In this document: piece after piece, positions 37,678 to 47,330 of the stretch
Numbering within the stretch: the first letter of the stretch is position 1
How the letters are laid out: each line of letters begins with the position of its first letter
NCBI RefSeq assembly: GCF_031326345.1
Contig: NZ_CP133671.1
Location: 5,704,001 to 5,768,000, forward strand
Source of the DNA: Aureispira sp. CCB-E
GTDB lineage: Bacteria > Bacteroidota > Bacteroidia > Chitinophagales > Saprospiraceae
Length of the DNA stretch: 64,000 nucleotides
Reading direction: 5' to 3'
Notes under the pieces: model-generated
The model's database searches: none
What the model saw: the letters and a program-made list of their open reading frames with translations, nothing else
What the model was told of the DNA's origin: nothing
Program-made: the position numbers and the translations under genes

Positions 37678-38346
37678 TAATTTTAAAGCACCATAACTTT
37701 GATATAACATACACAAGATTTCGGCATATACCACCACTTTTTGGGCAACTGCCTGTAAATACAAAGCCTCATTAGAATGCCAAGCATTGGTAGCATAAAA
37801 CATGATAGCTATTTGTATCGCTAAAACGATAGCAAAAACAGCCATTGCAACAGCATAACGATTGGGATATGCTTGCTCTCTTAAAATAGCTAAGGTATAA
37901 AAAAGGGTCATCGCCAAAAACGCTAAAAAACCTACTCGCACATACAAACGATGTCCCCAATAGTCAATATCCCAAGGAACTTGCCCAATTCCAATATAGC
38001 TTGCGCCTGCCAAAACACCAAAAATCATAGTCAGCAATCCAAACACTTTGGCAGTAGGTTGGGTAAATAAATTGGGCAAAGCCACAAAAAAGACCATCAA
38101 ACAAGTTCCTCCTATCCCCAACGCTGTCTTAAAAATCCAATGCGTCAACCAATTGGAAGTATGGTTAAACGTAACTGTCCGACCTAAGTCACTAAAAAAA
38201 TTATATAAAAAGGAATAATGCTCTAGATAAGGCTCGTGCAACGTTCCTCCTGGATAAACTAGCATTGCTACAAGAGTCAATATAATAAATTGCAAGGCAC
38301 CAAAAACACCTAAAGTATAGCAACGTTTCTGCCAAATTGTTGTCAT
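37669..38346 (-). CDS. DUF998-type integral membrane protein
   Basis: The 225-residue protein has six predicted transmembrane segments (for example FGALQFIILTLVAMLVYPGG, IGGTCLMVFFVALP, GLLTMIFGVLAGASYIGIG). The conserved NFFSDLGRT loop after TM1 is typical of DUF998 and related proteins. It is likely to lie in the cytoplasmic membrane. The function of this family is not established. Its stop codon lies within a family B repeat. Confidence 0.75.
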   Translation of the reverse strand: MTTIWQKRCYTLGVFGALQFIILTLVAMLVYPGGTLHEPYLEHYSFLYNFFSDLGRTVTFNHTSNWLTHWIFKTALGIGGTCLMVFFVALPNLFTQPTAKVFGLLTMIFGVLAGASYIGIGQVPWDIDYWGHRLYVRVGFLAFLAMTLFYTLAILREQAYPNRYAVAMAVFAIVLAIQIAIMFYATNAWHSNEALYLQAVAQKVVVYAEILCMLYQSYGALKLVK

Positions 38347-38472
38347 GTATTTAGTAATAATAGTACGTCACCATTATGAGGTGTTTATCTCATGAACTTC
38401 GTTTTATAAGTACTGTGCAGTTGATAATAAAAACCGTAGCACAAAACATAATAAATTTAGTAACATTCTTAT

Positions 38473-38943
38473 TTATCGCTTTGATAACTCATAGCAATAT
38501 TCATAATCCGAAGTAGATTCTTCAACTCTCAAATGATGATTGATGTTTATATTTTGAACTTCCCAAACGTAATGAATTAAGCCCCCCGCTTGATCTGCTA
38601 AGGCAATCGAAATAATGTATTCTGTAACACTATCTCCATCGTCATCTGTTCCGTCAACAGATCTAATGTCCCAAATTCCTTCTAATTGATCACCATTAGA
38701 TTCTGTGTAGTAAGCTGTTTTATCTTTCTCAAATCTAATCAAATCCCCTTCGTAGTGAGAAAAAATAGATTGGTGCCCAGCAAAGGCTTGATAAGAACGT
38801 TGGCTAGCACTTGTAAATTCCCAAGTTCCCTCTATGTTCATTTCTATACGATCAAAGGTATCTTTTCGACAATTGGAAAATGTGCAAATAATTAAGGCAA
38901 GTAGTAGTACTAATTTTGGCATGAAGTGTATTTTTAAGGACAT
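38473..38943 (-). CDS. Small lipocalin-like lipoprotein
   Basis: The 156-residue protein (or 149 if ATG 38922, MPKLVLL, is used) has a lipoprotein signal ending TFSNC. The mature part opens with NIEGTWEFTSASQRS, then LIRFEKDKTAYYTESNG, QLEGIWDI and a beta-rich end. The order G-x-W then a run of antiparallel strands fits the lipocalin-like proteins frequent among Bacteroidota lipoproteins. The ligand is unknown. The gene stands alone between repeats. Confidence 0.72.
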   Translation of the reverse strand: MSLKIHFMPKLVLLLALIICTFSNCRKDTFDRIEMNIEGTWEFTSASQRSYQAFAGHQSIFSHYEGDLIRFEKDKTAYYTESNGDQLEGIWDIRSVDGTDDDGDSVTEYIISIALADQAGGLIHYVWEVQNININHHLRVEESTSDYEYCYELSKR

Positions 38944-38976
38944 TATACAAAGCCAAAAAGGTTTTCAACCTTATAC

Positions 38977-39245
38977 TAGTAGTTCGTTGATTACCTGCGG
39001 TGCTACTTCGTGGTAGCTTCCTGCGGTCGTGAGATCGCTATCGCTTAGCTGTTTACTTTTTCACCAAAAAGATAAAAAAGCACATTTATATTAGTTTAAT
39101 AATCAAAATTTTAACACAAAATGCGATAAAGTCATAACTTATTAATTATCAACTGCGCAGCACTCACGAAGTACCACGCAGTAGCAGCGCAGCTAAACTA
39201 ATAAAGTTTAGCTGCGCTGCTACTGCGTGGTTTCAACGAACTATT
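38977..39245. repeat. Family A element (A7)
   Basis: TAGTAGTTCGTTGATTACC at the left pairs with TCAACGAACTATTG at the right. The right end also holds a local hairpin, GCAGCGCAGCTAAACT / AGTTTAGCTGCGCTGC. The middle AAAAGCACATTTATATTAG is shared with the copies at 22134 and 28583. Confidence 0.8.
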
Positions 39246-39461
39246 GCTATACGGTTATTAACTTATTCAGATCTATATAATGTAGAGTGAATGAAAAGGC
39301 GTTCTTAATAATTTTTAGAACCAAATTTCATACCTCCTTCTCAACTCCTCAACACTTTAACTATCCCTATACACAAAGATTAACATTTCTAAGCTCTCTG
39401 ACCATTCAGTAAATCGAAAAAACTGGTGCTAGTTTAAAAATCAGCTACACTACTACTCCGT

Positions 39462-40220
39462 TTACAATATATGAGAAAAATCTTGCCAGTAGCGCGTTCT
39501 AGGCACCTCTGCTTCACAAAGCACCTCTTCATTTGAAATCGGGTCTCTAAATTGCAGTTGCCAAGCATGCAAACAAATAGCCAAAGGAAGGTGTTTTTTG
39601 GTGGCACCATACTTTTCGTCTCCTATGATAGGACAGCCTATAAAGCCAAATTGCGCTCGAATTTGATGAAAACGACCTGTCTGTAATTCTATTTTGACAA
39701 GGTGACCATTAGCACTTGATTTTAAAAGCTCGTAAGACAAAGTACACTGTACACTACCTTTCTTATTTTCCTTAAAAATATCTGCTCGTTTTGCTTTTTG
39801 GTTTTTGACCAAATAGTGCCGCAACGTTCCTGCCTTGTTTGGTGGCTCATTCTCAAGGATAGCTAGATACGTTTTTTTTATTTTTCGACTACTCAACTGA
39901 TCATTGAGTTTTTTAAGGCTATTCTTCTTTTTGGCAAATACCATGGTACCACTTGTAACCCGATCCAAACGGTGTACAACGCCGACAAAAGCAGCATTTT
40001 TAGGTTTTGTTGGTGCCTTGAAGTTCTTTCGATTCTTTGATGCAGCAACCTGATTACGCTCCAAACTGTATGGAGTTCGTTTGCCTGTTGTTAGATACTC
40101 TTCTACTAAGGATTCTACTGTAATTATCTCGAAAGGATTTCTTTCTGTAATTAAACCTGCTCTTTTATTAATAACAATAAAACTAGGACTTTCTTCAATA
40201 ACTTTAAGCTTCTGAAACAT
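39462..40220 (-). CDS. RluA-family RNA pseudouridine synthase
   Basis: The 252-residue protein has the RluA catalytic motif HRLDRVTSGTMVFAK, whose Asp is the nucleophile, followed by KTYLAILENEP. The C-terminal segment GRFHQIRAQFGFIGCPIIGDEKYG completes the fold. There is no N-terminal S4 domain. It isomerises uridine to pseudouridine in rRNA or tRNA; the position cannot be deduced. It is a cytoplasmic housekeeping enzyme in a single-gene unit. Confidence 0.9.
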   Translation of the reverse strand: MFQKLKVIEESPSFIVINKRAGLITERNPFEIITVESLVEEYLTTGKRTPYSLERNQVAASKNRKNFKAPTKPKNAAFVGVVHRLDRVTSGTMVFAKKKNSLKKLNDQLSSRKIKKTYLAILENEPPNKAGTLRHYLVKNQKAKRADIFKENKKGSVQCTLSYELLKSSANGHLVKIELQTGRFHQIRAQFGFIGCPIIGDEKYGATKKHLPLAICLHAWQLQFRDPISNEEVLCEAEVPRTRYWQDFSHIL

Positions 40221-40252
40221 AACTGGTAAACGTATTTTTTCTTTAGTATCAA

Positions 40253-40281
40253 GATAGTAGCAGTGCAGCTAACTATTGTCA
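40253..40281. repeat. Family A interior fragment
   Basis: GATAGTAGCAGTGCAGCTAA followed by CTATTGTC matches the inner modules of family A without intact ends. Confidence 0.4.
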
Positions 40282-40430
40282 AGAAGTACATTACAAATTA
40301 ATAAGTGGTACTCAACCCTACTAAAAGTATCAATAATCGGCAAAGATATTCTTTTTTAAGCATTATTGTACTGTTCCTTAGAAAGTTTATTAAAAACAAT
40401 TTTATAAAATTTACGTTACCAAGCTCTCCA

Positions 40431-41666
40431 TCAAAAACTCACAATTTCAATTTCCACTCGTCGATTTAAATACGCAAATTTACCATGAATATCGTGTAAC
40501 ATTCTTTTACATCCATAGCCAACTGAATCCAAACGTTTGGGGTTAATTTTATAATCAATTAAAAATGTTGCTACGGTAGCTGCTCTAGCATCTGATAACT
40601 CTTGAGAAAACACTTCTCCATCTAGACAACCATTCGTATGTCCTTCAATTTTTATTTTCAACTTTTTATTGCGTTGCATCATTTTATACAATGCCTTGAG
40701 TGTGGGCATAGACTTCGGCAGTGGCTTGGGCGAACCACCGTAAAACAAGATATTGCTAACAACAAACTTAGTTCCTTTTTTTAATCTTCGAATGGGTGTT
40801 TTTAATTGAATATTTCTCATTTTGGTTTTAATTTTAAACGCCGTCATGAGTGTATCATAAAAGAAGTACCCCTCCTTGCTCACCTCTAAATGCAATAGGT
40901 CATTCATCTGGCTTTTGGGCAGATCAAACATTAGTTGATACGCTCCAGTCATAGAGTCTGCTGTTGTTTCGGCAATAACAAGACCCGTTTTAGTATTCGT
41001 CAAAGTAATATTGGCATCCAAGCTCCCCGCTCCATCTACTTGAACAACTTGTCCTGTCAACTCCATATTAATACTGTAATCGAAATGCAGCCAATGCCCT
41101 TTGCCATTGCCATAAACATTATTGACTAACAGTACATATTTTTCTTTGGGTTTTACAACAACAGATTGAGCATACGCCGCGTTAATCCCAGAAGTTACCA
41201 ACATTTCCTCGCTTTCCATATCTAGCCCTGTCCTACTTCCTATAGCGGGTTTATTCCGAGAAAAATTAGTTCGAATTGGCAAAATTGTTTTATTCCGAAC
41301 ATTGGCACAAAAATTATCATCTGTGTATTTGTATAAAGCAAAATCATAATCATTTAAGCTATCCAAAGGCTCTATTTCAAATGTTAAGTGCCCTCCTGTT
41401 TTTGTTTCAAATTCATACCAAACGGTGTGATTCTCACGCTCCATAAAATGCAAACTCTTTGAATCGTTTCTACTAAACTCCAAGACTTCGCCATGTCCAT
41501 TAGGACTTGTTGTTGGACCAATTGTTTTTCGTGTTTCAATGCTCAAACGAGTTGTACAATCTGCATGACCGTTTATATCCAAAGTATCGTTTGATATTTG
41601 TGCGCAAAGTATATTTCCGATTAGCAACAGTAAGCCACTTAGTAATAATTGCTGATAATTTTTCAT
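40431..41666 (-). CDS. OmpA-family outer-membrane protein
   Basis: The 411-residue protein has a signal peptide (QLLLSGLLLLIGNILCAQ). Its N-terminal part is beta-rich (about 40-200) with conserved Asn/Cys spacing seen in Bacteroidota surface proteins. A carboxypeptidase-like beta-sandwich covers about 205-280. A C-terminal OmpA domain (about 300-411) has IKIEGHTNGCLDGEVFSQEL, SDARAATVATFLI and YLNRRVEIEIVSF. The OmpA domain binds peptidoglycan and ties the outer membrane to the wall. The N-terminal domains may face the surface or periplasm. Confidence 0.87.
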   Translation of the reverse strand: MKNYQQLLLSGLLLLIGNILCAQISNDTLDINGHADCTTRLSIETRKTIGPTTSPNGHGEVLEFSRNDSKSLHFMERENHTVWYEFETKTGGHLTFEIEPLDSLNDYDFALYKYTDDNFCANVRNKTILPIRTNFSRNKPAIGSRTGLDMESEEMLVTSGINAAYAQSVVVKPKEKYVLLVNNVYGNGKGHWLHFDYSINMELTGQVVQVDGAGSLDANITLTNTKTGLVIAETTADSMTGAYQLMFDLPKSQMNDLLHLEVSKEGYFFYDTLMTAFKIKTKMRNIQLKTPIRRLKKGTKFVVSNILFYGGSPKPLPKSMPTLKALYKMMQRNKKLKIKIEGHTNGCLDGEVFSQELSDARAATVATFLIDYKINPKRLDSVGYGCKRMLHDIHGKFAYLNRRVEIEIVSF

Positions 41667-41888
41667 CGTATTGAGATTGTTATATGGAAATTGATCGAGT
41701 GATTAATACATCTAACTAATAAAAACTAAACAAGAAGCTTCTAAGTTTTTGGTCAGCAAGTTAGCTTTTATTTAAACTAGATGATTGCTGTCTATATATA
41801 ATAAAAACCTCCTCAAAAGATACAACTATTACTATCAATACTTCTTGTCTTCTACCTAAAATATTATTGATGAAGAATTGGGTGATAT

Positions 41889-41945
41889 TTTGGTGCTTTG
41901 ACAAATTTGTATATTTTTGCATTAAATCTTATTTAGACTAAATAA
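41889..41945 (+). promoter_or_regulatory. TonB-receptor promoter with iron-type palindromic operator
   Basis: TTTG (41889-41892) and TATTTTTG (41912-41919) fit the Bacteroidota promoter with 19 bp between. Nine bases downstream lies the perfect palindrome TTATTTAGACTAAATAA (41929-41945), which recurs unchanged ahead of the siderophore biosynthesis operon. Sites of this shape are bound by DtxR/Fur-type metal repressors, which is inference. Confidence 0.7.
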
Positions 41946-41957
41946 AAATAAATTTAA

Positions 41958-44315
41958 ATGAAACACTTCTCTGCTCGCTATATACTGTTACTCTTGTTGT
42001 TCTCCATTGCCCTTGTTAGCAATGCTCAGTATGTAAAAGGAAAAGTTGTAGATGGTTCTAATAATGTTCTTCCATTTGCTGATATTTCTATAAGTGGAGA
42101 AGGGTTTCTTTTAACAACACTATCCGATAGCATAGGCACTTACAATTTTGACAACCTTCCCAAGGGAGTCTGTACTCTATCCGTACATTATTTGGGGTAT
42201 GAACGCTTTGAAAGAACAATCTCAATCACCGAAAAGAAAACATACACCATCAATGTCACCTTAACCAGCTCTACCAATGTGTTGCAAGAACTAGAAGTTG
42301 TTGGCCAAAGCGATGAACAGATGCTAAAATCTTCTGCCTATGCGGTTGATGTCATTGCGACCAAAGCTTACAAAAACCTTACGGTTGATTTGAATCAGTT
42401 GCTCAACAAAACCGCAGGCATCCACATTCGTTCGGTAGGTGGGCTTGGTTCTGCTTTTAATTTGTCTCTCAACGGGCTTTCGGGCAATCGCATTCGATAT
42501 TTTGTAGATGGTATTCCTATGGAAAATTTGGGTACGTCTCTAAGTTTGAACAATTATCCTGTCAACTTAGTCAAAAGTATTGAAGTCTACAAAGGCGTTG
42601 TTCCTATCGAATTAAGCGCAGATGCACTAGGCGGTGCTATCAATATTGTCAGCGATTACAAAGGAAAAACATTCTTGGATGCTAGCTATTCATTTGGCTC
42701 TTTTAATACCCATCAAATTGCCTTAAATGCACAATACTCCCAACCCAATAAAGGCTATTTCATAACACTAAACGCCTTCTTTAACCATTCTGATAACAAC
42801 TACTGGATGGACGACCTTCCTGTTTATGATGAATTGGGCAATAAAGTAAACAACATCAGTATCCAACGATTTCACGATCAGTACACTTCTGGAATGGTCA
42901 GATTTAGAATAGGTTTATTAGATAAAGTGTTTGCAGACGAATTGTCACTCTCTGTAATGGGAGCCTTAAATAGAAATAATTACCAACATCCCAATAATAA
43001 TATCAAACTAACATTTGGGGACTACCATACTAAAAACCAAACGCTTTCTGCACAAGCTTTGTATAAAAAATCGTTTAAGAAGATAAAAATAAAAGCGTAT
43101 ACCCAATGGAGTAATGTTGTCGAATCGGTTGTCGATACTAGTCAAAAAAAATACAATTGGGCTGGTGTGTATTGGTGGAGAGATGCCAGTTCTTCTAGAG
43201 GAGAGTTGAACGAGCGTCGCTCACTCTTTGTTTTGAATGACAAACTAATCAACTCTAGCTTACAACTTTCTTACAAAATACATCCTCGCCATCAAGTCAA
43301 CTGGGCAGTGCATCAAAATTTCTTGTATCGAGAAGGCAAAGATAAAGTTGATGCATTAAGGCGATCATTTACCACTCCTAGTACTTTGCATAAAAATTTA
43401 ATGAGTTTAGGGTATAGCATCAACACCAAAAACAAGCGACTAGAGGCAACGGTCTTTGGCAAAGGCTATTGGTTCAATGCCCATATTATTACTCAAGATT
43501 ATACCAACAATGATGTTGAGAATACTGTCAACAACTTTTTGGGGGGCTATGGCATTGTAGGAACTTACCGACTCCCTAAAAAAATGCAATTCAAACTGTC
43601 GTATGAAAAAGCATATCGCCTTCCTGAAACTTATGAAATATTAGGTGATGGCATCTACATTCGCCCAAACCCAGCATTGCTTCCAGAAGCAAGTCACAAT
43701 ATAAATTTTGGATTTAATACGAGTCCTACCATACCACTATTTCAGTTTCATTATGAGTGCAACTTTTTTTATAGAAATGCTCAAAACTACATTCGCTTTG
43801 TCCCTCTAGGTCCTTTTGGTTCTTATGAAAACATCAACAATGTTGGTGTTATTGGAGTAGAAATGGGCGGTGCGGTTCATTATAAAAAAACCGTTAGCTT
43901 GTCTCTTAATGCTACCTATCAGCACCTTACGGACGAATCTCCTTTTGATGAAGGTTTGCCCAATGTTAACTACCAAAGTAGGGTTCCCAATATTCCATAT
44001 TTATTTTCCAATATTCGCTTGGGGTACCACTTCGACCTAAAAACAAAAGATCTACAATTTGCTATTTTTTGGAGTGGGCGCTATGTCCATCAATTCTACT
44101 TGACGTGGGAAAAACTTGGCAATGCTACGACAAAAAATGTTATTCCAAGTCAGTTCATTCAGGATTTGAACCTAGAATGCTCGTGGAAAAAAGGCAAGTA
44201 TAATTTAGCAGCTAGTCTTAACAACTTTACCAATACCAAAGCATACGATAATTTTAATATACAAAAACCAGGGATTGCATTTTATGTCAAACTAAGATGC
44301 TTTTTCCTGAAATAA
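41958..44315 (+). CDS. TonB-dependent siderophore receptor
   Basis: The 785-residue protein has a signal peptide ending LVSNAQ. A carboxypeptidase-regulatory-like domain (about 24-105; GKVVDGSNNVLPFADISISG) and a plug domain (about 120-235; SVGGLGSAFNLSLNGLSGNR, FVDGIPMENLG, LSADALGGAINIV) follow. A 22-stranded barrel runs to the terminal aromatic FYVKLRCFFLK. It imports ferric-siderophore through the outer membrane using TonB energy. The shared operator with the siderophore biosynthesis genes makes the home-made hydroxamate its likely substrate. The DUF4374 gene follows closely. Confidence 0.92.
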   Translation: MKHFSARYILLLLLFSIALVSNAQYVKGKVVDGSNNVLPFADISISGEGFLLTTLSDSIGTYNFDNLPKGVCTLSVHYLGYERFERTISITEKKTYTINVTLTSSTNVLQELEVVGQSDEQMLKSSAYAVDVIATKAYKNLTVDLNQLLNKTAGIHIRSVGGLGSAFNLSLNGLSGNRIRYFVDGIPMENLGTSLSLNNYPVNLVKSIEVYKGVVPIELSADALGGAINIVSDYKGKTFLDASYSFGSFNTHQIALNAQYSQPNKGYFITLNAFFNHSDNNYWMDDLPVYDELGNKVNNISIQRFHDQYTSGMVRFRIGLLDKVFADELSLSVMGALNRNNYQHPNNNIKLTFGDYHTKNQTLSAQALYKKSFKKIKIKAYTQWSNVVESVVDTSQKKYNWAGVYWWRDASSSRGELNERRSLFVLNDKLINSSLQLSYKIHPRHQVNWAVHQNFLYREGKDKVDALRRSFTTPSTLHKNLMSLGYSINTKNKRLEATVFGKGYWFNAHIITQDYTNNDVENTVNNFLGGYGIVGTYRLPKKMQFKLSYEKAYRLPETYEILGDGIYIRPNPALLPEASHNINFGFNTSPTIPLFQFHYECNFFYRNAQNYIRFVPLGPFGSYENINNVGVIGVEMGGAVHYKKTVSLSLNATYQHLTDESPFDEGLPNVNYQSRVPNIPYLFSNIRLGYHFDLKTKDLQFAIFWSGRYVHQFYLTWEKLGNATTKNVIPSQFIQDLNLECSWKKGKYNLAASLNNFTNTKAYDNFNIQKPGIAFYVKLRCFFLK

Positions 44316-44389
44316 ATAGGTTCATTTTTTACCATCATCCTTACTTCGTTCAAACATTTTATAACACGAAGTATCAAATTACTTATATC

Positions 44390-45625
44390 ATGTATAGCAT
44401 GTCTAATTTAAATAGTTTTTTCTGCTTATTGCTCAGCATTTCTTTAGGTTTTGTTGCTTGTGAGCAAAAAGTAGTGACACCTCAACCTGTTGAAGCAGGA
44501 ATTACATATGCCCTAAAAACGACAGGTACAGATGAAACAGAGTTTTTATTGAATAAAACAGACCTTATGCAGGGAGAACTCTCTGCTGTCAATAGTGGTG
44601 TAGAGCAAACGGGCTGGCGTTTTTATTATCCTGTCGGCAAAACCTTGTTTGCATCGGGATATAGTGATGACAATCAATGTGCTGCTTATGCCTTAGACGA
44701 AAATGGAAGTTTGATGAAAAAAGGAGAGTTTATTTTTGATAATGCCTTAGAAATGTTTGGTGCATCTTCGGATGAAGAGACCTTGTTGGCGATGGAGATT
44801 CCTAGAGCTGGTTTCCAAAACAGAAGGCTCTATTTTATTGATGTCAATACTGTTGGTGTCAAGAAAATCGTTGGAACAAAAATATTTGAATCCATTCCTG
44901 ATTCTTTGGTTGCTTGGCCTACTGCCTTAAAAGTTCGTGGCAATCATCTATTTGTGCCATTTCATAAATTGGACGTACAAGGCAACTTTAGCACACCACA
45001 ACCCAACGAAGCTCTAATTGCTGTTTATGATTACCCAAATGTAGGAACAAGCCCTACCAAAATTATTTCAGATTCTAGAACTTGTCACATTGGCGCGAAT
45101 GGTGCAACAGAGGGCTTGATAGAAGCCGATAATGGGGACCTTTATTCTTTCTCTTGTGGTGCTATTATGGCTGGGTTTTCTGTCGCTCCTACCAAACCTT
45201 CTGGTATTTTGAGAATCAAAGCAGGGGAAACTGATTTTGATCCTAATTACTTCTTTGATATAGAAGCGGCAACCAATGGAGGTAAATTGTTTTGGTTTGA
45301 TTATGTAGGTAATAATAAAGCTATTGCTAGAATATTGACGTCAGACAATCCAGCCGCTCCTTGGGCAGCTTATGGTCGTGATATTTTTAATCAGAAACTC
45401 GTCATTATTGACTTAGCAAATCAAACGATTACGGATGTTACCAATGTACCTTTGCATGCCAAACGATACACCTCTCCTATCTTGGTAGAAGAAGGAAAAG
45501 TTTATGTAAGCATTGAAACAGCCAATGATGCTTATGTCTATCAAGTTGACATCGCTTCTGCTGTAGGAACCAAAGGTGCCAAAATAGTAGGAAAAACAAT
45601 CAAAGGGTTTTACAAACTTTACTAA
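44390..45625 (+). CDS. DUF4374 lipoprotein of siderophore-uptake loci
   Basis: I choose ATG 44390 (MYSMSNLNSFFCLL), with ATG 44399 as the alternative; an upstream ATG at 44297 overlapping the receptor gene would hide the signal peptide. The 411-residue protein has a lipobox LGFVAC and a repeated beta-propeller-like body (YALKTTGTDETEFLL, GWRFYYPVGKTLFASGYSDD, NGATEGLIEADNGDLYSFSCG). DUF4374 lipoproteins occur next to TonB receptors and PepSY proteins in Bacteroidota and probably help capture iron complexes at the surface. The exact role is not established. Confidence 0.87.
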   Translation: MYSMSNLNSFFCLLLSISLGFVACEQKVVTPQPVEAGITYALKTTGTDETEFLLNKTDLMQGELSAVNSGVEQTGWRFYYPVGKTLFASGYSDDNQCAAYALDENGSLMKKGEFIFDNALEMFGASSDEETLLAMEIPRAGFQNRRLYFIDVNTVGVKKIVGTKIFESIPDSLVAWPTALKVRGNHLFVPFHKLDVQGNFSTPQPNEALIAVYDYPNVGTSPTKIISDSRTCHIGANGATEGLIEADNGDLYSFSCGAIMAGFSVAPTKPSGILRIKAGETDFDPNYFFDIEAATNGGKLFWFDYVGNNKAIARILTSDNPAAPWAAYGRDIFNQKLVIIDLANQTITDVTNVPLHAKRYTSPILVEEGKVYVSIETANDAYVYQVDIASAVGTKGAKIVGKTIKGFYKLY

Positions 45626-45645
45626 GGCAAAGTATTTCAAAATTT

Positions 45646-45702
45646 AAGTAATTGTTTAGGAAAAAGCATTTTAAAAATTGATTTTTTCTAAGCGATTATT
45701 TG
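45646..45702. repeat. Family B intergenic element (B3), diverged
   Basis: TAAGTAATTGTTTAGGAAAAA at the left (cut here to its first part) and TTTTTTCTAAGCGATTATTT at the right form imperfect inverted arms. It lies after the DUF4374 gene, consistent with a 3'-end role. Confidence 0.55.
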
Positions 45703-45730
45703 GCTTGATTTTGCACTTATGTTATTGCTT

Positions 45731-45799
45731 TAGTCCGCTCATGCTTAAAAACACAGCACACTTGTTAATTATAATAAGTCAAGCATTAAGAGCGGACTA
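45731..45799. repeat. Inverted repeat unrelated to family A
   Basis: TAGTCCGCTC (45731-45740) is the exact inverse of GAGCGGACTA (45790-45799), with ATGCTT / AAGCAT immediately inside. A further small hairpin follows near 45865-45895. The gap 45626-46017 contains no convincing gene. Confidence 0.55.
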
Positions 45800-45912
45800 T
45801 TGCAATGTATTGCAATTCAACATTGCCTATCAAATTTATTTTCTAATACTCAATATCAATAGCCTGATAATCATTCATAGGCTACTATTAACAATAACTT
45901 TCGCCTATCTAT

Positions 45913-46001
45913 TACTCTGTTTCAAAAATCGTATCAATCTAATTATTAGCAAGGTACATTCTTATAAATTTTCAAATACAATACTAATAAGCAACAGAGT
46001 A
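45913..46001. repeat. Family A element, third arm variant (A9)
   Basis: TACTCTGTT (45913-45921) and AACAGAGTA (45993-46001) are exact inverses. The interior AAAAATCGTATCAATCTAAT corresponds to the left arm of the copy at 49358. It ends 17 bp before the PepSY gene. Confidence 0.65.
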
Positions 46002-46017
46002 TCACCTATTAAGATTT

Positions 46018-47169
46018 ATGAAAAATAAGCCTCCTCTAAAACAACGCATAAAAAAAGTAGCTAGAAAAGTTCATCTCTTTTTAGGCTTAGTAACTGGTTT
46101 GATTGTTTTTATTCTTGCCCTAACTGGTGTTTGTCTCTCTTTTCAAGATGAGATAAGAGATTTTGGCGCAGATTACAAAACGGTTCCCAAAGAATCCAAA
46201 CCATTTTTGACCGCTTCTGAGGTCAAAGAAATAGCACAAACCATTTTTCCTGACAAAGCCATTCATGGTAGTGTTTTTGGGAAAGCCACCGATGCTATTG
46301 AAGTTATCTTTTATGAAGCAGAACCTGAGTTTTATTATAAGGTTTATCTAAATCCTTATAGTGGTGCTGTCTTACACAAAGAAGATTGCCTTTCTGGTTT
46401 TTTAGCTTTTGCTTTGCAAGGGCACAAAACGCTGTGGTTACCCAAGTCTATTGGTGCTGTCTTGGTCTCCTATGGTACCTTTCTATTCTTAATTGTGTTG
46501 GTATCGGGTCTTCTGCTTTGGTGGCCCAAAAACAAACGACATTTCAAACAAACCCTACAAGTCAAATGGACCAAGAGAACTTCTTTGAAAAAGAAAATTA
46601 TTCAAATACATACGATTCTTGGTGTTTATCTATCTTTATTTGCTTTGATTATTGGTATTACAGGCTCTATAATAGGTTTAAATTGGTTTTATTTCATTGT
46701 TTTTAAAGCCGTTGGAGGAAGTAAAGCTCCTCAATTTATTATTCCTAATAATATCTCTACGCCAAATGGTAATCCGTCCGATACCATTGCATTGGATCAA
46801 TTGATTCCCCGAATCAAAAAAGACATTCCCAATTATCAAAATTTAGAATTGCATTATCCAGAAACAGATTCTACCGCAATTTATGTAGAGGTGTCGTATA
46901 GCCAAGGCGTTTATTACGACTCTGATTATCGTTTTTACGATCAACATACATTACAAGAAATAAAACCAAATTCTATTTATGGTATTTATAAAGACAGCGA
47001 TTTTGCCGATAAAACCATCCGCATAGCTTATGATACGCACGTTGGAGCAATTTTAGGATTGTTTGGTAAAATTATTGTCTTTCTCGCTAGCTTTCTTATT
47101 TCTATTTTACCTGTAACTGGTTTGTTAATTTGGTGGAAAAGAAAAAAAGATATTGCCGAACGAGTATAG
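46018..47169 (+). CDS. PepSY-associated membrane protein (siderophore-iron reductase type)
   Basis: The 383-residue protein has four transmembrane helices (about 20-42, 150-172, 205-228, 350-372) and a periplasmic PepSY region (about 60-130, TASEVKEIAQTIFPDKAIHG). Conserved His lie at the membrane edges (KVHLFLGL, QGHKTLW, QIHTILG, DTHVGAI), as expected for heme ligation. Proteins of this type (FoxB/FpvG-like) reduce ferric siderophore in the periplasm to free the iron. Its place after the TonB receptor and DUF4374 genes supports that role. Confidence 0.88.
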   Translation: MKNKPPLKQRIKKVARKVHLFLGLVTGLIVFILALTGVCLSFQDEIRDFGADYKTVPKESKPFLTASEVKEIAQTIFPDKAIHGSVFGKATDAIEVIFYEAEPEFYYKVYLNPYSGAVLHKEDCLSGFLAFALQGHKTLWLPKSIGAVLVSYGTFLFLIVLVSGLLLWWPKNKRHFKQTLQVKWTKRTSLKKKIIQIHTILGVYLSLFALIIGITGSIIGLNWFYFIVFKAVGGSKAPQFIIPNNISTPNGNPSDTIALDQLIPRIKKDIPNYQNLELHYPETDSTAIYVEVSYSQGVYYDSDYRFYDQHTLQEIKPNSIYGIYKDSDFADKTIRIAYDTHVGAILGLFGKIIVFLASFLISILPVTGLLIWWKRKKDIAERV

Positions 47170-47330
47170 TACTCGTTTTTTTTGTTGATTTTCAGTTAAT
47201 TACACCACATAAATGTATATTAATGATTATCAATTTTTTGATAAAAATTTAAAAATAAAACTTGCGATAATGGAGATTGTGACGTTATATGTAATCCATA
47301 AAAGGATTTTTAACAAAAAAAGTCTTTAAT

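Noticed and set aside
22134-39245. Recurring repeats as a possible CRISPR array
   Set aside because: The repeats are scattered single intergenic elements with inverted ends, not short direct repeats with regular spacers, and no cas genes are present.
45678-46028. 116-residue plus-strand open frame in the gap before the PepSY gene
   Set aside because: It runs across two repeat elements, starts at TTG, overlaps the PepSY start and has biased, low-complexity Ile/Leu composition; it is explained by AT-rich repeat DNA.
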